A stretch of DNA of 16,596 bases, taken from positions 64,886 through 81,481 of the forward strand of contig CALMAV010000178.1 of NCBI GenBank assembly GCA_937859895.1. The letters are read 5' to 3'. Source of the DNA: an uncultured Bryobacterales bacterium (GTDB lineage Bacteria > Acidobacteriota > Terriglobia > Bryobacterales > Bryobacteraceae). Below, piece after piece: positions 1-6,911 of this stretch; the first letter of the stretch is position 1; every line of letters begins with the position of its first letter. Under the pieces are notes generated by a model, which was given only the letters and a program-made list of their open reading frames with translations, was not told where the DNA came from and did no database searches. The position numbers and the translations under genes are program-made.

Positions 1-1
1 A

Positions 2-238
2 ACGCGAAGACACTGGTTTGAAAAGCCTGTTACTCATGCCAACTCTGGCAGCGTGCATGTGCTGAATCTCGTACAGGGGCGGGAAGCTGTCGTGGAAAGC
101 CCAGCGAACCTCTTTGATCCGTTTGTCGTACATTACGCAGAAACGTTCATTGTTCCGGCAGCTGTCGGGAGCTATCGTATCAGTCCGCTCGATCCGGTTA
201 GGCCGTGTGCAACGGTACGTGCGAGCGTCAGGTTTTAG
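2..238 (+). CDS. Class I mannose-6-phosphate isomerase, C-terminal part (5' end outside window)
   Basis: An open frame enters from the left edge and ends at TAG 236-238, giving the last 78 residues of a protein. The strand pattern around VHVLNLVQGREAVVES and HYAETFIVPAAVGSYRI fits the C-terminal cupin-like barrel of class I phosphomannose isomerases, which ends with a YAETxxVPAA-type strand. The family converts mannose-6-phosphate and fructose-6-phosphate in the cytoplasm using a metal bound by the N-terminal cupin, which is not visible here. The next gene starts only 2 bp after the stop, so the two are almost certainly co-transcribed. Assignment rests on the C-terminal pattern and on the neighbouring hexose-phosphate isomerase; another cupin-fold sugar isomerase is possible. 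Confidence 0.65.
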   Translation, partial: TRRHWFEKPVTHANSGSVHVLNLVQGREAVVESPANLFDPFVVHYAETFIVPAAVGSYRISPLDPVRPCATVRASVRF

Positions 239-240
239 CG

Positions 241-1020
241 ATGCCGTTCGAAACCGGTATTGCGATTCGCCCGACAACCGATCCGCTTGGATTCCATTAT
301 GGTGAAGGCGTTCGAGGACCAGCACCTGAGCTTCGCTCGCTTGAGAGCATCCGCCCGAGTTTGCGAGATCCTGCAAGCAGCGGGCCCGATCCGGTCTACG
401 CGATTGCGATGGATGTCTGCCAGGCGGCGGATTGGGAAGAGTTAAGTCATCGCATGCTGCTGATGGGAGTCGTGACGTACGCGGCCGGAAAGCTGGGCAA
501 CGAGCCCGTTCGCAGTCAGGGCCACGTGCATGCGGTTTCGCAGCACAGCGGCTGGTCGCCTCCCGAATTGTATGAGATCTGGTCGGGCGCGGCCATCATC
601 TACATGCAGGAAGCTGTAGCAGAAGACCCAGGCCGCTGTTTCGCGATCTCTGCCCAACCGGGCGACCATGTGCTCGTTCCACCCGGATGGGCTCACGCGA
701 CAATCAGCGCCGACCCCCGCCAGCCGCTCACGTTCGGCGCGCTTTGCGATCGGGAATATGGCTTCGTTTATGACGAGCTTAGAAAAAGGCAGGGGCTGGC
801 ATGGTATCCGCTGCTCAACGAATCAGGCGAGCTGCACTGGGAACGGAATCCTCGCTACCGTGGACGCGAGCTCGCCAGTCGATCTCCATACTCATATGCA
901 GAGTTCGGAGTGCAACGGGGCGTGCCGTTGTACCGGCAAGTGACAACTGACTTCGAGCGCTTTCAATGGGTGTCGCAGCCCGCCCGAATGCGGCATCTCT
1001 GGGACGGTTTTGAACCGTGA
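241..1020 (+). CDS. Cupin-type glucose-6-phosphate isomerase
   Basis: This 259-residue protein matches the cupin phosphoglucose isomerases first known from archaea, which interconvert glucose-6-phosphate and fructose-6-phosphate. The metal-binding signature is visible: PVRSQGHVH (residues 89-97) gives His95 and His97, SPPELYE gives Glu109, and PPGWAH gives His152. By family knowledge these are the ligands of the catalytic metal. The protein is longer than the roughly 190-residue archaeal enzymes because of an extra C-terminal part of about 70 residues after the barrel. ATG at 241 is chosen because it leaves 2 bp to the upstream stop; the in-frame upstream ATG at 205 would overlap the previous gene. 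No strong ribosome site is seen, which suits translational coupling. It overlaps the next gene by the GTGA at 1017-1020. It is probably the second gene of a sugar uptake and isomerisation operon. Confidence 0.8.
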   Translation: MPFETGIAIRPTTDPLGFHYGEGVRGPAPELRSLESIRPSLRDPASSGPDPVYAIAMDVCQAADWEELSHRMLLMGVVTYAAGKLGNEPVRSQGHVHAVSQHSGWSPPELYEIWSGAAIIYMQEAVAEDPGRCFAISAQPGDHVLVPPGWAHATISADPRQPLTFGALCDREYGFVYDELRKRQGLAWYPLLNESGELHWERNPRYRGRELASRSPYSYAEFGVQRGVPLYRQVTTDFERFQWVSQPARMRHLWDGFEP

Positions 1021-2411
1021 GCCCGCTCTCCTCTACTCCGCAGGGAGGCCTGTCGCGCATTTCCGCCGTGTATCTGCCCGCTCTGGTGGCAGCTTTGGGC
1101 GGACTGCTATTCGGGTTCGACACTGCTGTCATCAATGGCGCTATTGTTTACCTGAAACGGCAATTGAACTTAAGCGCGCGCGGAACGGAGTTTGCTGCGG
1201 GCAGCATCCTGCTCGGATGTGCGCTCGGTTCGGCGCTAGCAGGATATCTCGGAGACCGTTTCGGCCGAAAGCGTTTGCTTCTGGTCTCTGCGGCTATATT
1301 CGCCGTATCGTCTGTTGCCGCAGCGATGATCGTGACGCTCCCCCAATTCCTGATAGCGCGTTTCGCAGGCGGCATTGCAATCGGCTTGGCTTCGATGCTC
1401 GCCCCCCTATATATCTCTGAGCTGGCGCCTGCGGCCATTCGAGGCAGATTGGTTACTTTGAACCAGCTTGCGATCGTGAGCGGTGTCTTACTCGCATTCT
1501 TTTCCAATTATCTGCTGTCCGGATTGGGCAACGATAGCTGGCGGTGGATGTTCGGCTGTGCGGCATTTCCTGCGATTCTCTTTTTCGTTTCGATGCTGTT
1601 TATACCGGAGAGCCCGCGGTGGTTGATCCAAAGAGGACAGTTTCAGGAAGCTGAACGTATACTGATCCGAACACTCGGGATGACGGAGGCGGCCGTTGAG
1701 GCTGGCCGCATACGGGAAACGATCGCTCACGAACAAGGATCGCTGTGGGAGCCGAAGTTGAGGCGGCCGCTCACCATAGCCATCGTGCTTGCTGCGCTGC
1801 AACAACTCACCGGCATCAACACCATCCTTTACTATGGGTCGCTTGTTTTCGTCGAACAGATTCCCCATCAGTCAGACAGTTCGGCGTTGCTGTCAAACAT
1901 CGCGATAGGCGCAACAAACCTGGCATTTACACTTGTGGCAATGTTTCTGGTCGATCGTGCCGGACGTAAGCCCTTGCTCGTGATAACCAGCGCGGCTATG
2001 GCGATCTTCCTACTTGCTCTTTCCATTGCAGCGGCTTTGCATGCCCCGGCCTCCCTGCTACTGGTGCTCATTATGTTGTATGTGGCGAGCTTTGCGACGG
2101 GCATGGGTCCCGTAGTGTGGATCGTCATGTCAGAAATCTTTCCGGCCAATGTCCGCGCTCAGGCGGTCGCGCTCGGCAATGTTGTGCTCTGGCTGGCCTG
2201 CGCCCTGATTACCTTTACTTTCCTGTCGCTGGTGAGCGCTCTGTCAATTTCGGGAGCTTTTTTGCTTTACGCGGCTCTGTCGGTCGTGGCGAGCCTCTTT
2301 GTCGCTCGCGTTCTTCCGGAGACAAAAGGCAGAACCCTCGAAGAGATCGAGGCCGGGTGGCGAGCTAAGGGCAGGTCTGCATCTGCCAGTGTCGCAAACA
2401 GGCCAGAATAG
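1017..2411 (+). CDS. Sugar porter family MFS transporter (XylE/GLUT type)
   Basis: A 464-residue inner-membrane permease with all hallmarks of the sugar porter branch of the major facilitator superfamily. They are GGLLFGFDTAVINGA in TM1 (residues 28-42), GYLGDRFGRK in loop 2-3 (76-85), PESPRWL after TM6 (197-203), QQLTGINTILYYG in TM7 (262-274), DRAGRK in loop 8-9 (313-318) and LPETKGRTLEEIE after TM12 (433-445). Family members bring in hexoses or pentoses, usually with protons. The Gln-Gln of TM7 is part of the known sugar site of XylE and GLUT proteins. Start is GTG 1017, overlapping the isomerase stop by four bases, so the genes are translationally coupled. The isomerases upstream suggest mannose, glucose or a related hexose as substrate; this is inference. 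Length and termini are normal and it appears functional. Confidence 0.92.
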   Translation: MSPLSSTPQGGLSRISAVYLPALVAALGGLLFGFDTAVINGAIVYLKRQLNLSARGTEFAAGSILLGCALGSALAGYLGDRFGRKRLLLVSAAIFAVSSVAAAMIVTLPQFLIARFAGGIAIGLASMLAPLYISELAPAAIRGRLVTLNQLAIVSGVLLAFFSNYLLSGLGNDSWRWMFGCAAFPAILFFVSMLFIPESPRWLIQRGQFQEAERILIRTLGMTEAAVEAGRIRETIAHEQGSLWEPKLRRPLTIAIVLAALQQLTGINTILYYGSLVFVEQIPHQSDSSALLSNIAIGATNLAFTLVAMFLVDRAGRKPLLVITSAAMAIFLLALSIAAALHAPASLLLVLIMLYVASFATGMGPVVWIVMSEIFPANVRAQAVALGNVVLWLACALITFTFLSLVSALSISGAFLLYAALSVVASLFVARVLPETKGRTLEEIEAGWRAKGRSASASVANRPE

Positions 2412-3055
2412 GCGTGAGTAGGGTAGGCAGCGAAATCAGGCAGCGAGGCCGAAGGCATGATTCACCAATCGGACCTGGGTGCAAGGTCCAGAAATCAATG
2501 CGAAACCACATCATTAGCTGCGAAAACAGTAGAGCACCGTAAATTTTCGATCCTAGCGTGCAGATATAGACTTCATATGGAGAATCGTCTCGCTACGAGA
2601 CGGAATGGGATTTGCGAAGAACCTGAAGTAAGTTTTGCCGAGACTCTGCGTGAAGCTGGATTCGAAATGCCATATCTTGGTCAAAGACCGGCTTACGCCT
2701 ATACCCCAAGTGTTGATTACATCGATGGCATGACCTGCTGCACGGCTGTTCAAAGTTCACCATGCCACCGTTTCGCGGTTACTAGCGACGACTTGCGCCA
2801 AATAATTGATGAAGGACACAGTTCTATGAACGTACGAAGCAAATGCTCTTAGATTTTAGGCATGGTAGCCGATTAAGGAACGGTGCGGATTGCGCTTTGC
2901 TTACTGGTAGCTACCCTGACTGGCGGCCGAGTCAAATTGCATTTGCCCCGAGTTAAGGCTGACTGATTCTGCTATCTAAATATAAGTTGCAGCTGCGGCG
3001 AGGAATTTAGATAGGCAGTTCGCTAGATCGCTCGTTCTTGGTAAAGGAGCTCTAG
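2412..3055. other. Gene-poor stretch after the sugar operon
   Basis: About 640 bases with no gene I can defend. An open frame of 131 codons (2457-2852, plus strand) has no recognised motif, no ribosome site and atypical composition, so I do not call it. A small perfect inverted repeat lies at 2586-2602 (CGTCTCG, 3-base loop CTA, CGAGACG). It could form a hairpin but lacks a following T-run. No terminator is evident just after the transporter stop. Confidence 0.5.
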
Positions 3056-3059
3056 CTGC

Positions 3060-3270
3060 AGAGGCAGGATGGAGTTGCTGCTGCTCGGTGCTAGCTCAAT
3101 TCCATGAAAAAGCCGTATTCGCGCGCGCAATGATGGCGTACGGTTCCGGTCAGTTGGTTGTCGCGATAGGAAATGTGGACCTCCGTCGCGATTGGGAGAG
3201 CCTGCTCAACAATAACTCCCAACCCGGTTTGTGAGACATTCGAAACGTTTGTCGACGTATGTTGCGAGAC
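3060..3270 (-). pseudogene. PilZ-domain protein remnant
   Basis: Reading the minus strand in the frame that ends at TAG 3091-3093 gives NVSNVSQTGLGVIVEQALP (about 3255-3195), then ATEVHISY, LTGTVRHHCAREYGFFM. This is the core of a PilZ domain: the NxSxxG strand, the later G-x-V strand and the REYG-F segment common in acidobacterial PilZ proteins. After FFM the expected continuation (GIELAPSSS) is found in another frame, so a base has been lost near 3100. The reading frame is closed by a TGA only a few codons upstream of the domain, so the N-terminal arginine c-di-GMP motif is missing. PilZ domains usually bind cyclic di-GMP; this copy cannot be functional. It overlaps the tail of the NERD reading frame in a different frame. 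Confidence 0.6.
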
Positions 3271-3574
3271 ATTTCTTCACTACACGAACGAAATCTCTTG
3301 CTTGCTTTTCGGGGTTGCGGGCAGGCTTAGGTGGGATTGCCTCTCCGTAATTACCAACTTTCATTTGAATTAACTCTGAAGATCCATCTCCTGCCCACCG
3401 GAGGGTGCCGGTGTAATTCTTAATTTCCACAATGAAGACCGTGCCAGCCCAGAGCACCAAGTGATCCGTTTCTCTCACTCGCCCTTGGTCACGATCAGAG
3501 GGAACAATCACGCTGGACAGATGCAATTGAGGCTGGCTGGCCTGTATGACCTCTGTAGCAAAGTTTTCTCCCAT
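3206..3574 (-). CDS. NERD-domain (nuclease-related) protein, probably a fragment
   Basis: A 122-residue minus-strand protein carrying a nuclease-related domain. It starts with the family GEN/GE box (residues 2-4), followed by ETDHLVL (Asp37), VFIVEIKNYTG (Glu50, Lys52) and NPEKQARDF near residue 86. Asp and the E-x-K pair correspond to the PD-(D/E)xK-like core predicted for NERD. Family members occur alone or fused to helicase, kinase or zinc domains, and their cellular role is poorly known. The last 20 or so residues lie over the PilZ remnant in another frame, so the natural C-terminus has probably been replaced. Upstream codons in frame (EERIRVGI) continue the alignment-like text past the ATG until a TAG, so the N-terminus may also be cut. 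I consider this a decaying fragment or a very short NERD protein. Confidence 0.5.
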   Translation of the reverse strand: MGENFATEVIQASQPQLHLSSVIVPSDRDQGRVRETDHLVLWAGTVFIVEIKNYTGTLRWAGDGSSELIQMKVGNYGEAIPPKPARNPEKQARDFVRVVKKCLATYVDKRFECLTNRVGSYC

Positions 3575-3854
3575 AATGCCGACGCGTATGCGCTCCTCTA
3601 ACTATTCTGGTAAATAATTTTCAAAAAGTCTGGAAATCCGATCGAAGACGGACATAGATCCTTCCTTCTAAGGGCACCTATTTTGTTCAGGCGTAGCCTA
3701 CAGCAGCGGCAGACACATGTACATAAGCTCTTGAACTTCCTTGAATGAGAGGAGCCAGCACGCATCTGACACCCAAGAGCAAGCACATTCTCCTTTCACA
3801 TTCCAAATATACTTGGTGGACCCGAACGAAGAAGTTTTTCAGCATTCTCTGTGA
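3575..3854. other. Short intergenic stretch before the XRE gene
   Basis: Nothing recognisable. Overlapping short frames on both strands are without motifs. The divergent promoters for the NERD fragment and the XRE gene, if any, should lie here. Confidence 0.4.
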
Positions 3855-4121
3855 GTGGCGCAGAAGAAACAATCGTGGGTCAAGAAGAAGAGGCACCGCG
3901 ACGCTGTTCTATTTGGGATTGTGTTGTCTGAGTTGCGCCGACAACAAGGCTTTACCCAGCAAGCGCTGGCAGAAGCTAGCGGTTATACATCGAATTACAT
4001 TAGTCTTTTAGAATGCGGAGAAAGCAATCCTACCTTGTCTGGCGTGCTACGGCTAGCATCTTCACTGAAGGTTAAAGCTTCAGAAATGATTCAACGCCTT
4101 GAAGCACTCCAAGGACATTGA
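3855..4121 (+). CDS. XRE-family helix-turn-helix regulator
   Basis: An 88-residue DNA-binding protein with a Cro/C1-type helix-turn-helix over residues 21-80. LSELRRQQGFTQQALAEASG forms helices 1-2, YTSNYISLLECGESNPT covers the recognition helix and the loop with the conserved Glu-x-Gly-x-x-x-Pro pattern, and LSGVLRLASSLKVKASEMI forms the last helices. The N-terminus is rich in lysine. Start is GTG 3855; no strong ribosome site is seen. Such small single-domain repressors are typical of plasmids, toxin-antitoxin pairs, restriction-modification control and phage. There is no partner toxin or methylase adjacent, and the region around it is otherwise decayed. It might act on the palindromic site 290 bases downstream (4411-4430), but this is only a guess. 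Confidence 0.85.
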   Translation: MAQKKQSWVKKKRHRDAVLFGIVLSELRRQQGFTQQALAEASGYTSNYISLLECGESNPTLSGVLRLASSLKVKASEMIQRLEALQGH

Positions 4122-4543
4122 ATAAGCACTCTCGTATCCGAACGCTACAAAACGCCCTTACGGGTACTTCTGCCAGGAGTAGGAGAAGTGTGAATCACAA
4201 CTTGAGCTTCAGCTTCGATGAGAATCGACCTTAGCTTGTTAGCCAATCGACGATGTCATGCTCAGGACTGTAGCAGTGTTTGAGGATGAATCTTAGGCTA
4301 TGCCCGGAGTAGGCAAGTCTACTAGACATCACTTCGCTGTAAATAGGCCATAGCTACTTAGTCCTGGCATTCGGCGCTTTTTAGATATCTATAAAGCCTT
4401 TAGATAGCTCACGATAATGGCAATTATCGTTAGCGATCTCAGCCCCTTTTATAGCCGGGGTGACAGAACTTCGCCAGACCATCTAAACTAGAGGCAACTG
4501 GTCTATTCGGCCAGAATGATCAACGTTCAGCGCCTTTCCTCTC
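4122..4543. other. Intergenic stretch with operator-like palindrome
   Basis: About 420 bases with no gene. It contains the palindrome at 4411-4430 listed separately, two copies of TTTAGATA (4379-4386 and 4399-4406), and AT-rich sequence that could serve as a promoter for the coupled pair beginning at 4544. I see no RNA gene and no convincing terminator. Confidence 0.4.
4411..4430. promoter_or_regulatory. Palindromic operator-like site
   Basis: Perfect inverted repeat with 8-bp arms ACGATAAT and ATTATCGT separated by GGCA. Its size and position, between a repressor gene and a coupled gene pair, fit a dimeric repressor site. The arms resemble the ATAATCGT words around parA (6504-6511, 6528-6535 and, inverted as ACGATTAT, 5900-5907) but are not identical in orientation and spacing. 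Function is inferred from symmetry alone. Confidence 0.45.
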
Positions 4544-5050
4544 ATGGCTCGTTATCCCGACTGGTTTGACCGGCTCCCTTCCATCCTGGAAACTCTTCGA
4601 AGCTCAGAACTGAACACCTTGGGCCGCCGCGACCTGCAGCAACTGTTTGGCTGCTCGGAGCGTGACAGTCTGCGGCTGCTCAATCGGTTTGGAGCCATCA
4701 AAGATCATGACGCTCTCCAGATCGATCGTCCTTCCTTGCTGGGCCAGCTCGAAGCTGTTCGGGACAGTCCAATTTTTGGGGCCTTTCGCCGGCAGACTGG
4801 ACGCGTTACGGCTGCTCTCTCCGCAGCCAAACCCGCCACCCAAGCCCGGTTCCGGCGCATTGCCGGGTCGGTCGACTTTCAACCGCGCCGCTTGGCGGCG
4901 CTGCCGCAGGAGGTGACCCTCGAGCCGGGACGGCTGGAAGTGCGGTTTGGCACCGAAGAGGATCTCTGGTACTTGCTTGATCAACTGGCCGATATCGCGG
5001 CCCAGGATGGCGAAGCGTTCCGCCAATGCGTCGAGCTGGCAGCGACCTGA
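4544..5050 (+). CDS. Helix-turn-helix protein coupled to the ScpA-like kleisin
   Basis: A 168-residue protein that I cannot name. The N-terminal third (residues about 26-60, LGRRDLQQLFGCSERDSLRL, then LLNRFGAIK) has the look of a helix-turn-helix or winged-helix fold in which a recognition helix follows FGCSERDS. The middle is basic (RRQTGRVTAALSAAKPATQARFRRIAGS) and the end is acidic and leucine-rich (EEDLWYLLDQLADIAAQDGEAF). It is GC-rich and has high-quality codon use, unlike the flanking AT-richer stretches. Its TGA overlaps the ATG of the kleisin gene (ATGA at 5050), so the two proteins are made together and may act together. It is not an obvious ScpB: only one winged-helix-like segment is visible, whereas ScpB has two. 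ATG 4544 lacks a clear ribosome site. Real gene: likely. Function: unknown, DNA binding inferred. Confidence 0.7.
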   Translation: MARYPDWFDRLPSILETLRSSELNTLGRRDLQQLFGCSERDSLRLLNRFGAIKDHDALQIDRPSLLGQLEAVRDSPIFGAFRRQTGRVTAALSAAKPATQARFRRIAGSVDFQPRRLAALPQEVTLEPGRLEVRFGTEEDLWYLLDQLADIAAQDGEAFRQCVELAAT

Positions 5051-5850
5051 TGAGAGCGTCGCAGTTCACCGTGGAGCTGCCAGGATTCCGGGGATCGCTC
5101 GAGGACCTGGTCCTGGCCGTTCATCAGCAGAGACTGTCTCTGCTGGAATTGCCGCTCGACTCCCTCACCGGCCAGCTTCTGCAGTTCCTCCGGCAACGGG
5201 ATGCTGCCAAGCGCCTGGACGGCTTAGCTGAGTGGCTCGATCTGGCTGCCCGGCTGATCCGCTGGAAATCGCTCGCCCTCCTGCCGTTAGAACCGAATTG
5301 CCGCGCGGCCGCTGACGCTGACCTGCGGGAGGAGATCCGCACGCAGTTCCGCGAGATCGAGCGGGCTCGCATCGGCCGTCTCCGGGACTTGCTCGGAGAA
5401 CGCCTGCTAGCAGCCGGCGGATCAATCGATGCACCGCCAGAGGTCGGCTCGTTTGGACCGGAGCTGCCCGAAGAATCCGAGCGGTTCCCTTCCCTTTGGA
5501 CCTTGCGTCAGAAATTTCAGACTCTCCGGACGCGGGCCAGGCAACACCGACAAGCCGAGCACTTTCTCTACAATATCGCCGAGGCAGAAGACACGGTCGA
5601 GCAGATGCAAAGCTGGGTCCTAGAACGGCTTCAACATGCCGCCCCTGGCACTTGGACCGGGACGAGCGAACTCTTCGCCGAAGTCTTGTCCCGCCCTCGC
5701 CAAGTGGCCCTGTTTCAAGCCTTGCTGGAACTCGCGCGTGGGGCTATTTGGATTACGCAACGCCCAGATGAGGAACTGGTAGTCGCCGTCAGAACGGCAG
5801 GAGATTACATCCGAGATGTAAACGAGTGCTTTCTAAATACAATCGTATAG
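5050..5850 (+). CDS. scpA: ScpA-like kleisin (segregation and condensation protein A)
   Basis: A 266-residue protein with the layout of ScpA, the kleisin that bridges SMC heads and binds ScpB in the bacterial condensin complex. The N-terminal part FTVELPGFRGSLEDLVLAV (6-24) followed by LPLDSLTGQLLQFLRQ and EWLDLAARLIRWKSLALLP (61-79) is the classic ScpA pattern (GxLxxLL, then AxLIxxKSxxLLP). The C-terminal winged helix is LFQALLELARGAIWITQRPDEEL. An acidic and arginine-rich linker lies between. The start at ATG 5050 overlaps the previous stop; an in-frame ATG at 5026 would overlap it further. No scpB or smc is next to it. The last residues (RTAGDYIRDVNECFLNTIV) are not typical, and the stop codon falls inside a repeat belonging to the parA region, so the 3' end may be a junction. 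The ATP-dependent SMC partner would have to come from elsewhere. Confidence 0.75.
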   Translation: MRASQFTVELPGFRGSLEDLVLAVHQQRLSLLELPLDSLTGQLLQFLRQRDAAKRLDGLAEWLDLAARLIRWKSLALLPLEPNCRAAADADLREEIRTQFREIERARIGRLRDLLGERLLAAGGSIDAPPEVGSFGPELPEESERFPSLWTLRQKFQTLRTRARQHRQAEHFLYNIAEAEDTVEQMQSWVLERLQHAAPGTWTGTSELFAEVLSRPRQVALFQALLELARGAIWITQRPDEELVVAVRTAGDYIRDVNECFLNTIV

Positions 5851-5852
5851 TA
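5841..5852 (+). repeat. parA-flanking repeat, copy 1 (AATCGTATAGTA)
   Basis: Twelve bases identical to 6530-6541, so the same word sits just before and just after parA. This copy overlaps the stop codon of the kleisin gene. A related word follows inverted at 5900-5907 (ACGATTAT), across the proposed parA start. AGTACGACT, which starts inside this repeat at 5849, recurs at 6912-6920 before repA. Candidate binding site of the ParA partner, serving as operator and perhaps centromere. Confidence 0.45.
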
Positions 5853-5905
5853 CGACTTGCGTACAGTATGCGAATCTGATGATCGGTGTGCCTTACAATA
5901 CGATT

Positions 5906-6517
5906 ATGGTTATTACGTTTACTAATGGAAAAGGAGGAACAGGGAAAACTACTCTTTCGGTCCTACTAGCACTTGCGTTAAAAGAAGCCGGACGTGCTGT
6001 CGCTATTCATGACACCGATCTTTTACAGAAAACGGCTACGCGTTGGAGTCAAGAGGTCGGAGGTATTGAACTTGCCGAACCCGGTAAGGCTCCGATTACC
6101 ATTGTCGATACGCCGCCGCGACTTGACTCTGCTCAGACTCTAACATTACTGCGAAAATCAGATGTAATTATTCTTGTCACCTCACCTTCGCCAGCGGACC
6201 TTTTCACTTCTCAGGACACCGCGGCACTGATAAGGAGGGAAGGTCTATCCGACCGAGCATATATTCTTTACAACCGAATAGAAGTCGGAACGGTCTTAGC
6301 GCGAGACCTCGAAGCTATGGCAGCCAAGCTTGGACTACCTGCACTAGCAAGCCGGATTCACCATCGGCAGGCTTACCAACATGCAGTGCTTGTAGGTTGG
6401 AAAGCTCTGGGGAGCAAGGCACGCGAAGAAACATTACGAGTTGCTCTGGAGATTACGGCTATTGAGCAACCCCTACAACGTCTCCGTAGTGCCTTACAAC
6501 CAGATAATCGTATATGA
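5906..6517 (+). CDS. parA: ParA-family plasmid partition ATPase
   Basis: A small ParA/MinD-type ATPase of 203 residues, the size of ParF/ParA type Ib partition proteins without an N-terminal DNA-binding domain. The deviant Walker A box KGGTGKTT is at residues 9-16 with the signature lysine, the A' segment HDTDLLQ at 35-41 and the Walker B strand ITIVDTPP at 64-71. The family forms ATP-dependent dimers on the nucleoid that pull plasmid copies apart through a centromere-binding partner. ATG 5906 is preferred because MVITFTNGKGGTGKTT begins exactly as these proteins usually do; an in-frame ATG at 5879 adds nine residues without homology. Neither has a good ribosome site. The small downstream gene is the likely partner. 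Base composition is clearly more AT-rich than in the kleisin gene before it. Confidence 0.88.
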   Translation: MVITFTNGKGGTGKTTLSVLLALALKEAGRAVAIHDTDLLQKTATRWSQEVGGIELAEPGKAPITIVDTPPRLDSAQTLTLLRKSDVIILVTSPSPADLFTSQDTAALIRREGLSDRAYILYNRIEVGTVLARDLEAMAAKLGLPALASRIHHRQAYQHAVLVGWKALGSKAREETLRVALEITAIEQPLQRLRSALQPDNRI

Positions 6518-6541
6518 GTACAATTGTATAATCGTATAGTA
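6504..6541 (+). repeat. Repeat cluster between parA and its partner gene
   Basis: The 46-base gap contains ATAATCGTATATGA over the parA stop (6504-6517), a perfect 10-bp palindrome TACAATTGTA (6519-6528) and a second ATAATCGTATAGTA (6528-6541) whose last 12 bases equal those at 5841-5852. This concentration of AATCGTATA words suggests a centromere or operator for the partition proteins. Spacing between the two direct copies is 24 bases. Confidence 0.45.
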
Positions 6542-6562
6542 AGTAAGCGGAGTTAACTTTAA

Positions 6563-6910
6563 GTGGCTAGAAAAAACCCAACTCACGAACTGCTTTCAAA
6601 GCTTGGCCAGGCGATGACGCCTTCTGGCTCGAAAAGCGAAAATCACTTGATTCCAGCTGCAGGCTCTTTGATTAAAGAACCTCAGAAAACGACGCCCGTG
6701 AGAGCAGGCAAGATAACAGCAACAATCTACCCAGCGGATTGGCATAGGTTAGATGAGATCAAGGATTTCTTTCGGTCGCGAGGAGTCCGCAATCTGTCAG
6801 ATTCAGAAGCTCTCAGACTAGCTTGTCGAGGCGTCAATATAGATGATCAACTAATGTCCTATTACGAAGACATGAAGCAAGAGGATGGTCGTCAAAAGCG
6901 AAGCGCTTAA
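6563..6910 (+). CDS. Putative ribbon-helix-helix partition partner (ParB-like)
   Basis: A 115-residue basic protein directly after parA, in the position of the centromere-binding component. The first half is polar and probably flexible (ARKNPTHELLSKLGQAMTPS). The second half, KITATIYPADWHRLDEIKDFF then RGVRNLSDSEALRLACRG (residues about 50-90), reads as one beta strand followed by two helices, the pattern of ribbon-helix-helix (MetJ/Arc) DNA-binding folds used by ParG- and ParR-like proteins. Start is GTG 6563, with GGAG ten bases upstream. It probably dimerises, binds the nearby AATCGTATA repeats and stimulates ParA; this is inferred from order and fold pattern, not from a strong sequence match. 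The following 69 bases hold the inverted repeat before repA. Confidence 0.6.
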   Translation: MARKNPTHELLSKLGQAMTPSGSKSENHLIPAAGSLIKEPQKTTPVRAGKITATIYPADWHRLDEIKDFFRSRGVRNLSDSEALRLACRGVNIDDQLMSYYEDMKQEDGRQKRSA

Positions 6911-6911
6911 C

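Noticed and set aside
2586..2602. Rho-independent terminator from the CGTCTCG/CGAGACG hairpin
   Set aside because: The stem is short, there is no following T-run, and it lies 175 bases beyond the transporter stop.
2457..2852. 131-codon plus-strand open frame after the sugar porter
   Set aside because: No recognised domain, no ribosome site, and composition like the surrounding non-coding debris. A faint resemblance of its FAETLREAGF text to sulfatase sequences is too short to use.
5015..5850. The 168-residue gene as ScpB
   Set aside because: ScpB has two winged-helix domains and usually follows scpA; this protein precedes it, shows only one helix-turn-helix-like segment and lacks recognisable ScpB text.
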